A stretch of 64,000 nt of DNA from Sipunculus nudus (taxonomy: Eukaryota > Annelida > Sipuncula > Golfingiida > Sipunculidae), in assembly GCA_026874595.1 (NCBI GenBank), contig CM049309.1, positions 67,810,926 to 67,874,925 of the forward strand. Reading direction: 5' to 3'. A program made the translations under genes and the position numbers. The notes under the pieces were generated by a model. That model had not been told where the DNA came from. It made no database searches and worked only from the letters and a program-made list of their open reading frames with translations. Shown piece after piece: positions 36,000 through 48,989 of this stretch; position 1 is the first letter of the stretch; every line of letters begins with the position of its first letter.

Positions 36000-36910
36000 T
36001 GTGAGGCCTCCATGGGATAAGCAAGCGGCTGTTGGACGTAATATCAGTCTTTATTTAATTGATCAACAGTAACGATAAACTGTTTGCTTCAGCAATGACC
36101 GAGTTTACATTTGTTGGGTTTTCCCAAGAACAGCGCGGCCTCGGCGCAGGTGTCAGTTTTCAACGCGTGTGTGCACGTGTTTTCTCTGGCAATCGGCTAA
36201 TATGAGCACAAAGGCCGCTCTACCCTGCGAAACTGGTGGCGGGCAATTTCCCATGCGCGAGGCAAGTTTTCACTGTGGAAAAATCCATATCCTTTTGTGA
36301 TTATTTCGTCTAGAACCCATTTTGCAAATGATAGGTAATCCGGAGCCCCGAGGTGCTCCGGCCGCCAGTTATTTCCCACGGCGATATCGATTAGACGCCC
36401 AGAAATGACTGGGAGATAATGTTTATAACCCCGTGAAATAGACAACGGGAAAGAATGTGGCTATACGTGACTCGATGGATTTCAGGGTCTTTGCGCGTGA
36501 CACTTGTATATTTCAGCGGTGGGCGGGTGTGGCCAGGTGGAGGGTAGGCTTTGTGGGGTGGCGATAGTGGGATGACCAGCCATAAATAGTTGCGCGTGCC
36601 GAATTCTGTTACCCATTGTGATCAGCCAATGGTAATCCGCCACGTCATGCTGTGAAATCGCTGCCTGCCGCTACGTGTTCAATGGCGCGGTACTTACGAC
36701 TAAGGTGTGAATCGAAGATGTGTGGTTAACCGATACCTCGCTTGCGTGGTATCCAAGTGAAAACACGCACCTGCATTGGCCATTATTCATGTTATGCGTA
36801 TATATTTTTCTGCTCTGTCAACATGCTTTGCGAGTGCATTTGCTGATTGCATCGTTTACAGAGATAATGTCAGATAGTCATCAAATATTGTCACACCTCA
36901 ACGCGTAAAT
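36000..36910. other. GC-balanced island
   Basis: About 900 bases with CpG and no microsatellite. A minus-strand frame at 36197-36445 has a balanced composition (YLSFAKWVLDEIITKGYGFF) but opens at TTG rather than ATG and is not recognised. The sequence could be an exon or conserved regulatory DNA. Confidence 0.35.
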
Positions 36911-37066
36911 ATACCAGTTGGCTAAATATCATTTAAAAGGTATTTATATCTTATAGATCTATATAGTAAACGTATATAGGGACTCCAGGTGGGCTCGTTC
37001 AACAATGACATTTCATGTAAAGTGCAAGTGATATTTTTCTATCTATCTTGGACTTTGGCTTGCGGA

Positions 37067-37089
37067 GGTGTGTGTGTGTGTGTGTGTGT
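37067..37089. repeat. (GT)11 microsatellite
   Basis: GT dinucleotide tract. Confidence 0.95.
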
Positions 37090-38111
37090 TTTTTATGTAT
37101 GCATGCATGAGGACTCCATGGATTGATTGCATATATATACATGAATAAAACTCGTGGGGCATTTGAAATTGTTTATTTTAGAGAGAACGGAGAATTTGTC
37201 GACACGTGCTATACATATGCGTAAGTTCTACGACAGAAGATGTTTTGTGCATGGATTTGGAATGGATGGTGCTTGTGTCATGCATGAAATTCATTGCTAA
37301 CCAATTTTCACGAATTGATATGCACGAATAATTTTTTGCAGGCTAAGACATGAAAATGGGAAGACCCCAATCACTCGAAACAAAACAAAACCATTATATA
37401 TAAAATATTTCCCAACGTCATTTTTAGCACTGATGACGTACATGCATATAGCTGCATGACTTCAAGTCATGCGAGCTGTTGTGAATTTAAGACGCGTTGT
37501 CCCTCGTCTTTCCGTTTCTTGAAATGGTCACAAAACTAAATGCTGCGCTTTGGATCTAAAACTTTGAAAGGTGATATCGATGAAAGTTATAGGAAATCTT
37601 GGAAATTAAGTCATGATAACCTTTAGTATGCTATGCCCACATAGCAAACGCATGATTCTGAGCTAGCACCCTGAAAGTTTGACTTAATCAGCGTCCAAAG
37701 TTACTCTGCTTTTATTTCGTGTAAGAGACGCCTTTAATACAATAAGCATGCGAAGTGTGTAAAGAATGGGTCCAATATACAATGTATACAATATATTTGG
37801 GGTGATTGATTGCAAGATTTGGCAAATATATATATATATATGTGTGTGCATGCAGACGTAATGTCTGTTACATATTCAAGGAATGCCTGAAACCGTTTAT
37901 TTTAAAGTGAAATTGATCATGCGGCATGGTATCTGTGCAGTATTTGTAGCATTTATATAGACCTAGGATATTCTGATTTAATGCACAGAAGTTCCGGTGA
38001 ACTCTTTGTAAACCAAATGTGCATTAACGGCTATTTTTGCCTAAAATTATATGCATGCGCTCTATATGGCCTTTATATAGTATATATTATAATAGATTCA
38101 GTTGAATGTCA
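37090..38111. other. AT-rich spacer
   Basis: No gene is visible. Contains a short AT/GT run at about 37826-37850 and TGATGACGTAC, a CRE-like word, near 37431. Confidence 0.5.
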
Positions 38112-40410
38112 TTACCAAAAGACCGAGCGAGTGGTCAAGAGAACGATTACTCTCTGTCCGTCCGGCCGTCCTGTTGGCCGTTAACAGGGCAAAAATCGTA
38201 ACCATGCCCTTGACCTCGAATCTTCTAGCTTGAAATCCGGAGAGGTTCATAAAAAATCTCCCTGGACACCTGAAGTTAGGTCACTGCGACCTATATTCTC
38301 TGGGTTATGGGGCCTGTTTGTAGACCCAAGAATAATTAAAAATATGATGTTACGGAACCTAATATAAACAGATCACGTATACGTGATGAACACAAATTCT
38401 GTAACGATGATAGAAAAAATCAGATTCTGTAACACTAGGCAGCGTGGAATGTCTAGGGGAATGAATAAAGAAATCAGTGTTTTTTTGTTAACAAATAACT
38501 ATAATTTATTCTTAAAACAACCCTTACAATACAATACACTTAATCAATTCAATTATATACAGTAAAACAGCGGTATAGCAACAAGTCAATACAATCACAC
38601 AGAAAATAATGTGCACAGTACCTGGATACCAACACCGTCACCACGATAAGTTCTTTAAATGTATACTCTCGGAGAATGACAGTCCAGTGGAAAGTTCTTG
38701 CAACAACCCAGGAAGTAAACTGAAGTCCAAATGCATAAAATCCAGGAGAAATTCTTCGGAAGTCTATAATTGCCGCATTCGTCGGATAAAGCCCTAGAAA
38801 CTGACACACGCTTCTGCGTCCGCTGGAATCTGCTCTGCTCTCTCTCTCTCTCTGGTTCTAAAACACAGCCCCTTTATATACCTTCACACTTCAAGCCGAG
38901 AATTTTCCACTTCTCGAACAGTCTTAAGGATCCTACATAACACAGTAAACACGCGTTTAAGGAATTCTCTAGAAAACATCGCCGTGTGTATCCCTACATA
39001 CCAGGGTCATCACGTGACCTCGGCCAGGCGTGAAGACCCAAGGCTAACATGACAACGAGAGTTCAACCAGTACGGATCAAACATAGAATGCAACAAACGG
39101 CTAGGCGAGGGTGTCACAACAGGAGTATCCCCGCGTCACACAATAAAAAGAGCACCTGTAACAATGATACAAAAGCTCCAGTGTCTGAATAACTAATGCA
39201 TCAATTGACCTGATTCTTGCATTCATATGGATCATGGAGAATTCCATCAGTTCCAGAAGACCTGCTTCGCCACCTTTCTTTTTTATCTAATGTTCACCCA
39301 TTTGTTCTCTATTTTTAAGACCTTCAAATGAAGCAGTCTGGCAGAAAACAGGGCACAAACCGTAAGCGTTGGATCTTGAAACTTCAAACCATATACATCC
39401 AGGGAGGCATAAGGCAAAATTCTTTGAAAACCTTATATTATGTCATGGTGATCTATTTTCTGCGAGCTGTGGGCCGATAACATTATTTTGAGCACCCAGA
39501 GGGTCAGTTAGGGCATAATTTGTATCCATGTGGCCTATAGAATCTTCCAATGAGACATTCAGGGTGGTCCTGGGCAAATGACCCTGGAAACATGAAATCA
39601 GGTGACCGTGACCTATATTCTGCAAACTATATAGGGATAAAAGCTAGATTTCGGCAACCTGAAAGTCAGATGGGCTCAAATTGTATCCGTAAAGCCTAGA
39701 ATCCAGAAAAAGGTAATGATGACCTGATTTTGAGCACCCAGCCATTCAGACAGAGCTTACATTGTATCCATTAGACCTGGAAGCTTCTACTGTACTTCCA
39801 GGGAGGTCCTATAGGCAATTTTCTAGGAAACCTGAAACTAGGTCATAATGACCTAAATTCTGTGAGCAAACAAACATGATTCGGAGCACCCAGAGAGTCA
39901 AATTGTATCCGCTAGCCCTAGAATCTTCTTATGTGACGACCAGGGAGGTCCTTGACAATTTAAGTAGCCTTTGAATCCTGAAAGTAGGTCACTCTGACCA
40001 ATATTGTGTGAGCTACGCGCAGAAAAACAATGTTTTCTGTTGGAGCTAGAAATGTCAGTCTTAATGTAAAGGGGCTCATTGTAATGTCTTCTTGAACGTC
40101 TTAAATAAGGTCACTGTGAAACAGCATTATTTGAATACCTCATAAATCAGATGGACACAAGTCAAAGCAGTTTAACATAAAAAACTTCTAACTTAGCATC
40201 TAGGGAGTTCCTGGTAAAACCTTCTTGGAAACTAAAAAAAGTCACTGATAACTATTTTCTAAGGACTATTGGCCATAAAGCACTCTGGAAGTCAGTCCAC
40301 CTATTGTTCAAAGTTCCTTAACAAATATTTTTTCAAAAGATCATAACATCAATAGTTGATAAAATTTGCACAGTGTTTGAGATCAGCTGAGCGCAATGAC
40401 CCCTGCTCAC
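38112..40410 (+). mobile_element. ERE-type repeat element, interrupted by a solo LTR
   Basis: About seven diverged ~160-bp units of the family seen at 30.4-31.4 kb, in opposite orientation. It ends at 40384-40410 with CAGCTGAGCGCAATGACCCC, matching the terminus of that element. Units lie at 38165-38310 and from 39175 onward. Palindromes include AGGTCACTGCGACCT (38278), AGGTCATAATGACCT (39840, both halves perfect) and AGGTCACTCTGACCA (39986). The left terminus is diverged or missing. Confidence 0.75.
38348..39163 (-). mobile_element. Solo LTR (816 bp) of an LTR retrotransposon
   Basis: The ends are TGTTACGG...CTGTAACA on the plus strand (inverted repeat TGTTAC/GTAACA), flanked by a 4-base duplication ATGA at 38344-38347 and 39164-39167. 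On the minus strand there is a strong TATA box (TATATAAAGG, 38881-38872) and an AATAAA polyadenylation signal (38510-38505), in the order expected for U3-R-U5. Aligning the flanks with the related element at 30.7-31.1 kb rejoins AATAATTNAA-ATATGAT with GATACAA, confirming a clean insertion. No internal retroviral-type coding region is present; the family is not assigned. Confidence 0.8.
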
Positions 40411-42768
40411 TAAATTGTTTCAGATTAAAAAGCACTCAGAGATCGCATACATCCGCAAACGCCTGGATCGGCATCCAGATTCGCCCAGAAATTTAACAGA
40501 TCCGTCATAAAATTTAATCATTTCTTTCTGGCCCATGGCTAGTCCTTCAAGAAAAAATTGTTAAGATATTGTGGGGATGCTTATGCCTCGAAATTCTATC
40601 TATTGTATAGCGAAAACTCATATAAGATCCCCTACAGCGCAGTTAAAGGAAGCTCTAAGATTGTCATTAATAATTAGTGAGTGTATTTCGCATATAAGTG
40701 GTCACAGAAATACACGTGTTTTAAGTCCGCTGTTATTAAAAACAGACATCTACAATGGAGACAGCGCCAATAAGTATAACATATATTTATAGAAGAAAGG
40801 AAAATTATACTGTAAAGGAAATAATATATATCAGTTGCTTGAAGCTGTTTGTATTATTATTATTCGTTTAAAACTGATATACACACGTATACACTGCATG
40901 CACTACAACATTTGAACAAGTCTTGTCTTCGGTGATTTTGTTTAATGAGAAAGACAATTAACCATTGCAAAAAGACTAAGCCTAGCATGCCCCACGAGAT
41001 CCGTCTTCCAAATGAAAGTGCATGCATTCACAGGATATAATCAGTTGTATATATAAGGGGGAAATTTTCGAATTTTAGAGGTTCGCCAAACTCTAAACAT
41101 GACGTATTGTAGTGAATAGTGTACATTCTAATTATAAATGGAATTTGGTGAAATAACTGACAATGTATGCAATGAGCATTCTTAATACAGATTGGTGTTT
41201 AGATGGCTTCTTCTTAAGCCTATCAGATCTAATGAAATCGCTCTCTCCGGGGAATCCTCTCATATCCGACCAGGGTCCCAGAGATTAGGGTTGTAGGCCC
41301 CTGTAACCTTAATGCACGGCAAGACGACAAAGTTACTAAAATGTGAGACATTGTTCAGTTTGGCCATCTGGTCCACTTATACGAGCTGGCCAGCTGGGTT
41401 CATTTCCAGGTTTTCTGAGCACTCAGAGCTCGTGCAATTGTCTCTCGGTGTTAAAACCACGCAATCTCACAGACCGGCTGACAAAGGCCCTGCATTTGTT
41501 AAATATTCATTTGCCATGTGTACTCAACCACGTTTTTTTAACGACCCTGCATGATTTCTGCACGTGCGCGGTTATAATCTCACAGCTGTGTCAACATATA
41601 GAATTATAGGTATATAACGATTCCAGCAAAACCCGTTGCCTTTTAACACCAATCCGAAATTTGCTTTAAATTTGTATACAACAGGGCCCTTAAGTATATG
41701 CCCGAATAAACACTAGTGTTAATTCTTTCTTTTATAGGGTATGAAATGATAAAATCTCTCATTTTTCTGTGGTATTTAAACATTAATAAAAATAGAATAA
41801 AAAAATACGCTATTTAAAGCATCCAGTAAAATCTAGCCATTTTTGTGAGCGTTTTTTTCTATATATCATTGTGCTTTCTAATGCTGTCTTTTTTATGTCA
41901 CATACAGGAAATGATTTTGTTATGCCGTGATCTCCATCTGGATAATATATGGATATATCGAGATTAATGAAAAAAATTCTGTGTCCTAAATAAGCCACCG
42001 ACATTCCTGTTACAAAAGGAAATCTTATTATTTTTATTGAATCAAAATTTAGAATTTGATCATAAATGCCGACGTTTAAGCCAGAGGTGCTATACCTTAT
42101 AATTGACCAGGATAACGTATGTATAGAACTTGGTGGAGGTCTTTATAAATTATATGATTCTTAACTTGTCTGTCTGTATATATATGAACAAGACATAACA
42201 GATAAATATCGAAAAGTTTCAATGAATTTTTTTGTGAGAGGTAGTGCAACTTAAAATAAAATTATGAAATTTTGAAATTGATATGCTGGTGTATGGTTGC
42301 GAATATATAAATGATTAACTTCTTAGCCTTTTTGCCCGGAGCCGGAGGTATGCGCCTTGTGAGTGCTATTTATATGCAGTTTCCATGTTAACTACGCATT
42401 CTTAAAAATGTGATCAGGCCTTTCAGGAAGCGTCTATACATATATACATGACGCTCGAAATGTGACTCGGACGCCCGGTTGATGGATTCTATATAGGCGC
42501 ACGGAATTGTTGGACAAATTGGATTAAAGTTGGCTCTTTATCTTGTTGTAGTCACTGTTGTAGTCACAATTGTACACAATCCTTATTAATTCAAACTACC
42601 TCGAACCCCAGTACTAATATCTAACACCTATATATTTCCCTCCAGTCAAATAATCATATAACGATACAATATTTAATAATGTGAGGATATGACGTTAAGT
42701 GAAAAAATATTCAATTGTACGCGATCCTTAATTCAAAATTTGTCACGGATCACCTCTCATTTGGACGC

Positions 42769-42771
<3 letters not shown>
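40411..42771. other. Spacer, no gene recognised
   Basis: Two overlapping frames at 41312-41609 share sequence in different registers and are not recognised. The rest is AT-rich. Confidence 0.5.
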
Positions 42772-42834
<63 letters not shown>

Positions 42835-42849
42835 GTGTGTGTGTGTGTA
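42772..42849. repeat. Compound (AT)n(GT)n microsatellite
   Basis: AT tract to about 42831 followed by a GT tract. Confidence 0.97.
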
Positions 42850-43500
42850 ACATTTTGCTCGGTATATAAAGTATATATGCATGCATGATCGTGAGAGGCA
42901 TAAGCACACATGTATATGTATACTTAACATGCAGTCATGTAAACTGAATTTACTTTTATGAATTGTTTCTAAATTAATATACATGGCTAGACTTAGAATA
43001 TATGAGTCAATTAAGTTTTTATATATTCTTATTTTGTGTTACATTCTGGTGTATATGTGCACCAAACTCATCCTTTCTCAAAACGTTTCTATCATTAATA
43101 TCTCATTAACTGAGACACCTCTCTCCGTTACTGTTTCCTCAATAGCACGCATGCACCTGATCACACATCACTGTCTCCTCGCTGTCATACTCAGACGGAC
43201 GTGGATCCTCTCGCGATAATTAATCTATGTATTTACGTGCAGGTTCAGATTTTGGTCCTTACATTGAGACGCAGAGATTACAGTAGATACCGCTCTGATA
43301 AGATAAGATAAGACCCAAGATGGAACAAGTTCATGTTATACATGTACGAGCTATGTGTAGTATATATTGTTACACAATTCTTTCAGTCAATTTTAATTGA
43401 GGGGGGATCATCCTAAATATGTATACGAATTTAAACGGCGCCACCACACACATAAAGTTTAACGTACACAAGCAGAAGCTATATCATTAGACAGATAGAG

Positions 43501-43693
43501 AGGGGGGGGGGGGGGAGAGAAAAAGACAAGGTATAAACAGATTATACATTGGAGCTATTTTACCTACAGACTATATAAGCAATCTATATAACAGGTGCGT
43601 GTATACTGCATGCAAAAGCAATTGCATTGACAAATTTCTCTCTCTCTCGCTCTCTCTCTCATGCACTCTCTTTCTTTTTTTTATATATATATA

Positions 43694-43736
<43 letters not shown>

Positions 43737-43750
43737 ATGTGTGGTGTGTG
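43501..43750. repeat. G14 run, (TC)n, (AT)n and (GT)n cluster
   Basis: A GAGAG/G14 run near 43498-43517, a CT tract at 43637-43660, AT tracts at 43682-43726 and a GT tract to about 43750. Confidence 0.9.
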
Positions 43751-44053
43751 TGCATTACTTCCATGCAAGTGTGACAAAGATTAACATTTGTTGCGCCAAC
43801 AAATAAGAAGCAAGCTTCTCTACCGAATATAATATTAGTTCAAATAAATAAACTATTTTTGAATGATAAGCGGATACCGTGGATTAGCGTAGGCAGGTTA
43901 TAAGACTCCTTTGTAATATACACAGGTGCGGATTTAGCCTCCGCCTCCTCTTTCAAACAGAAAAGTATTGAAATTAGAAAATAAGCGCTTACACCGAAAA
44001 AAGCGTATACAGGAATTACGACTCCCACCAAATTGCACATTCCGAGTATACAA

Positions 44054-44171
44054 CCCCCCCCCCCCCCCCCATTCTAAAATCCTCTATCCGAACTTGATAC
44101 CTAATTAATATATTCAATATTCTTTGGAATCAAATCTCATATATGTAAACTTGTATCAAACATGTTTAGTC

Positions 44172-44235
<64 letters not shown>
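44054..44235. repeat. C17 run and (AT)30 microsatellite
   Basis: C run at about 44055-44071 and AT tract at about 44175-44235. Confidence 0.95.
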
Positions 44236-44237
<2 letters not shown>

Positions 44238-44549
44238 TCATCATCAGTTAGTTATATAATATAAATATATTCGCATTGACCTTCCACGTATGTCTGGACG
44301 GCAAGTCTGAGTGAAAAGTCTGAGTGAAATGAACTTTGTCACGTCACTGCATCATTATCATCTGTGTCACTGAACTGGGGTCCTCACACTATATGCATGC
44401 AGGGCGTGGTAAATAAAATGCACACGCACGTCACTTCAACTTTAATACGTGCGCTCTTCATCGTAAAGGTCGTGTCAGAGAGGGGATATTTGTACTGATG
44501 ACCGGATTTATATATACACTCATCCAAGTGATTATACGTGAGCATTCCG

Positions 44550-45410
44550 TAGATGAGGGGGACCATCTCCCAGCGTGACACCGGGGGCAAAGTTGACCCT
44601 CAGCAGTTTAAACATACAAGTGCTCTTGGGCAGCGCACCTGGGCAATTAAAGGGGCGATTGGCAATAGACCAATGTTAACACAATCAAGGGCATCGCTCG
44701 GCAAATGGCAATTTTCACTTTTAAACCCCTGTCATTTTCTTCGCATCGTTTCTTTTGCTGCATTATTTTTCCCACCGCCAGAGTGGTTAATATCGGGGTC
44801 CCCCGGGGCAGAACGTATAGATATATGTATCACCCGCGGGGCGTTTCTCTATAACTTTCTAAAGGATAAAGAATGATTCTCTATTAAACGTAATGATGCG
44901 ACCAATCTCAGGTTTATAGCCTAAAGAAATGCCCTCCCCGTGGGTTGGGAAGCTTACATATTCTCTAGGGATGCCAGTAGATATCCGAATCTACCTCATC
45001 GTCGCATCGCGATCTTTGAGCCATGCCCGCAGGTGAAATATCAAAGGACCCCGACTATCGGAATTTAAAACAGTCTCTTTGTAATGGGACTGGCCAGTAA
45101 ATTGTTGGGTTTTGTGTTTGCCTTAGGAGAAAAACATGATGGAAGAATTATATAGGTTTCTACAGGGTTATTACGGCAGTTCATTTGCATTCACTGAACG
45201 TTTGATAGAAGCCAGAAGCACCGCCCCCGTCACCCACGACTACCGTAAAGTTGCTCTTCACGCGAGAAGCACTCTTGACCGGGCGCCACTGAAGGAGCCA
45301 AAACGTTTATACCAGAACTATAGACTTGTTCGTCGCCGCAGGAGATGCTGTTATTGCATATTGTTACATTGGAAAATAACTGGGCCATCTGCATGGATTC
45401 ATTAAATCGG
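44550..45410. other. GC-balanced island with two unassigned frames
   Basis: Open frames 44553-44876 (107 codons) and 45136-45405 (89 codons) are on the plus strand. The second starts with ATG in GAAAAACATGATG context (MMEELYRFLQGYYGSSFAF) and ends in a basic Cys-rich tail. Neither resembles a family I know, and there are no clear splice signals joining them. The island may be regulatory. Confidence 0.3.
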
Positions 45411-45427
45411 TCTCATTTCATTTTCAC

Positions 45428-45484
45428 CCATATATATATACATATATATATATATACTATATATATATATATATATATATATAT
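45428..45484. repeat. Imperfect (AT)n microsatellite
   Basis: AT tracts broken by AC and TACT interruptions. Confidence 0.95.
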
Positions 45485-45909
45485 TAATGAAAGATCCTTT
45501 CTCTATTGAGCATTTAAGTACATGCACCATGAATGTCTGTCAACCTAAAAAAAAATCCAATGTCACTGCATGTTATTCTCCACCTATTTTTAATTATGTT
45601 GGTATTAAAATACGATCCATGAAATATGTTAATGAGCACAATGAATGTATGCACAATCCCTATTTTTTAAACACGCATAATACAACATGGATAAAATGAC
45701 ACCTGTTCATTAAATATCCACGGTGCAAGTGTTTTGTACAAAGCTTGAAGCAAACATGGAAGTTTAATTAGGCATGAATACATGAGGAATGTTATTAGCC
45801 ATGTAGTTACGCATGTATGCATGATCTAACACGTTCAGCTGGATATAACTGTATATATCCTTGCATGGAGGAAAGCCACACTTTCTATATGTTTTTCTGT
45901 TTGTCTCTG

Positions 45910-45910
<1 letters not shown>

Positions 45911-45948
<38 letters not shown>

Positions 45949-46645
45949 ATCAAAAATGACCGATTTAATACTTTAACTTTTTAGGATTTCATCCCAGTAA
46001 GACGTGTCCCGATTAGACTTGTATCATATGGAAGACGCTGAAGTGTGCATGTGCTTGCATGCATGTGCATCAATTCTGTCCTGACACCATTGATGCAAAT
46101 GCATGGGTGACAGTATAACTGCATGCTTTACATGGTGATTGTTCATCAAAATCTGACAGCTTTTCAGATGTATTTATGACTCCAAGTTAAAAGCCATTAG
46201 ATGATATAGGGCATGCTTTTCTTCAGAATAAAGGCACTCTGTCAATATAATTACTTGTCCCTTTAGCAAAATCAGGTCTCACAACTTGACTCCGACCAAC
46301 CTGCATGCATCTATATTGGCATATTTTTAAGTATACACATCTGTGTCGCGTATATTTACTTAAGTAGATGTACATTGTTAAATCTGACCCAATTTATTTC
46401 CTGCATATATAAAACCATGATATATATACGAGTACACGTTTATACGGTATATGACTAATTCATAAAACGGGAAGTTTTAAGCAACAGAAGTTGCATGATG
46501 ACACCGTGTGCTATAAAAATAGATCAAATTAGTACATTTATATACACGTTACATTTAGTATTGACGACATACATATATATATATGTCTGTGTGTGCGTGC
46601 ATGTGCTTTACATTTGTGCTTATAGTTGAAGATTCTACAATCAAT

Positions 46646-46724
<79 letters not shown>

Positions 46725-46732
46725 TATATATA
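45911..46732. repeat. (TC)n microsatellites and a compound (CT)(AT) tract
   Basis: TC tract at about 45911-45945, and a CT tract at 46649-46680 running directly into AT at 46681-46732. The sequence between them is AT-rich without a gene. Confidence 0.93.
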
Positions 46733-46859
46733 CCGTGTCACCATTCTGCATGTAGCCATTCTTTCGACCGAACAGAAGAAATAAATGTCATATATACCCA
46801 TATATACATAACTCCTCTTTAAATCATGCACAGGGACAACAAGAAAATATGACCATTCA

Positions 46860-47400
46860 CCGATGTCACATCGGTATGGGTTTATAAATCATCACACCTG
46901 TGTGTATTCGCCCATGCAAGAAGGAGAGACAACTCAGTACATGGAGTCCTGAACAGCTGAACACATGTTGAGTAAAACACCGTGCGGCTCAAAGACTATG
47001 TACGTTAACCGTGGGAAACTGTAAGCGTATTGTTAGCAGTGTTTGTATACAAGCACTGATACAGGTAAAACGCAGGTGCGACTCATAATAATGTTTCCTT
47101 CTTCTTATACAAGACAGATAACCTACCCGGAAAGATGTGATCTCTTATTTTATGTTTACAGTGTCATTAATATTGCTTCCCCCGAGGGCGGCAGGAAGTA
47201 TCTATGTCACTTAATATATACAATGGTTTAAGCCGTAATATTAACATGTGTGGGTGCGTGTATTTAAATGTAGTTTGATATTCATCGGTTAATTGATAGA
47301 CTGTATTAACTTATATGTACACGTGCAGGTGTGTCTCTATGGATCACTTAATGTATATTGGTTATATAAAAATATTAACATGCACGTGTTGCGTGTGTTT
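46860..47400. other. Spacer, nothing recognised
   Basis: A GC-balanced stretch around 46900-47060 and then AT-rich DNA. No gene is visible. Confidence 0.4.
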
Positions 47401-47414
47401 GTAAGTGTGACTAT

Positions 47415-47520
47415 GGCCGGATCCAGGATTTCTTTAGAAGGGGGAAGGGGGGGGGGGGGGGGGGGGGGGTTCCAATGGTAACTGGGGGGGGGGGGGGGGT
47501 CCAGTGGGAATTGATCAATG
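47415..47520. repeat. Poly-G transposon fragment
   Basis: GGATCCAGGATTTCTTTAGA leads into G runs at about 47441-47469 and 47485-47499, separated by TTCCAATGGTAACT. The GGATCC(A/G) terminus resembles those near 35.75 and 52.5 kb. The runs could form G-quadruplexes. Glycine/proline-rich frames over them are artefacts. Confidence 0.7.
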
Positions 47521-47713
47521 AAAAGGCCAACAAAACATGCTTTAAAAAGAAAACTCTTATTAAAGGTCAAATTCAATAAGTATCAGGTTATTTAGTTACA
47601 ACTGTGTTGTGTTGCTGAAATTAATATAATTTACAATATATGTTTTCATGGAGCTTTGAAGAAAATATAACTGCGTATTTTCAAGGTCCATAAGGAAGAT
47701 GCAACCCCCGTAT

Positions 47714-48246
47714 ACCCCCCCCCCCCCCCCCTTATATCCTACCCTCCTCAGCATATTGCGTAACTCGACTTGCCTATTACGTCATCAACTGATCCGCTGC
47801 TAGAAGGAATCAGATATCAATGGTTCTATAGCGCCCATTAACAGCGTTAATTGTTGCATGATCTGACGTTGCCAGTGGCGTTCATTAATTACTTTTTGTG
47901 TAGAGAGTAATGCGGGTGTATGACTGCATACTCCAGTACACCGCATGTAAACTCATGTATATTCATATCTCTGTACGAAACAATCGGTTTTAATTTATTA
48001 GTAAATGCAAAACTCTATATGTAAAGTGCCATCATTTTTTTATATTTTTTTCGGGGGGGGGGGGGGAGGAAGGCGGTTACGGAAAGCTTAATCAATTTGT
48101 ACGTGCACCATCAAGTTGGGCCGAATTAAAAAGGCGCCCTCTTAAAAGAATCAATTCTAATTATACTACACACGTATGCCACGTACACTCGTGTATACCG
48201 TTTTGTGTGCGTGTGTTTTTTTTTTTTTTTTGGGGGGGGGGGGGGG
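47714..48246. repeat. C17, G13 and T16G16 homopolymer runs
   Basis: C run at about 47716-47732, G run at about 48053-48066, and T16 followed by about G16 at 48215-48246. Confidence 0.9.
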
Positions 48247-48249
48247 AGG

Positions 48250-48989
48250 GGGGATATAATCCTTATCCCCGACGCACCTATATATGCGCTGCACATTTTA
48301 TATGCATGCAATTGACGAAAGCATAATATAACTATATACGAGTATAAAATTTAATCACATCATGACAGCTTAAATAACCTTTAGATATTTTGCCATAAAT
48401 ATATATTTAAAAGGATGTAAGCTGAATAGAAACTTCAAAATGTGACGAACTTCCTATTTGCGAAGAATCTCGTTTCCTTCAACTGACCACACCTTTCCGC
48501 CAACCATTACACCTTTCCCAGTTATAGTACAATGAACAGGAGTACATTTTTCTATACATGCAGAATGATGTATACATGTAATGTTTTATGTTATTAATAC
48601 GATACTTTTTTTTTGTCTCTCTCGATATCTTAAAATTCTAATTTCTTTATATAAACTGAGTTTGAAGAAAATAAGATAAACTGTAAAAAGTTTATTGTGC
48701 TTCTCTCTCCCCCCCCCCCCCTTCTGTCCCTTTCGCCTCGTTTCAGCACAGCACTCATTAAATGCTGGCCGGTTCATTTGGTGGAAAAATAAATGCATGT
48801 GATATACTTATATAACGAATACCAGATAACAGCTATACTTAAAATACAACACGTTCATTGCCGTAAAAAGGTTAATATAACGGTATTTATGTATTTTCTG
48901 CAAGGTTCAGATGATATTTCACCACTTATCGAAACAATTGTTTATAGGTGTGCGTCTCAGATCATTCGTATATGAAATTTGTAACCCTT
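48250..48989. other. AT-rich spacer with a C13 run
   Basis: C run at about 48709-48721. No gene is recognised. Confidence 0.5.

Noticed and set aside
36197-36445. 82-codon minus-strand frame as a gene
   Set aside because: It starts at TTG rather than ATG and has no recognisable domain or splice context.
38407-39169. LTR borders defined by a 6-base ATGATA duplication
   Set aside because: Alignment to the related element at 30.7-31.1 kb and TG...CA ends favour 38348-39163 with an ATGA duplication.
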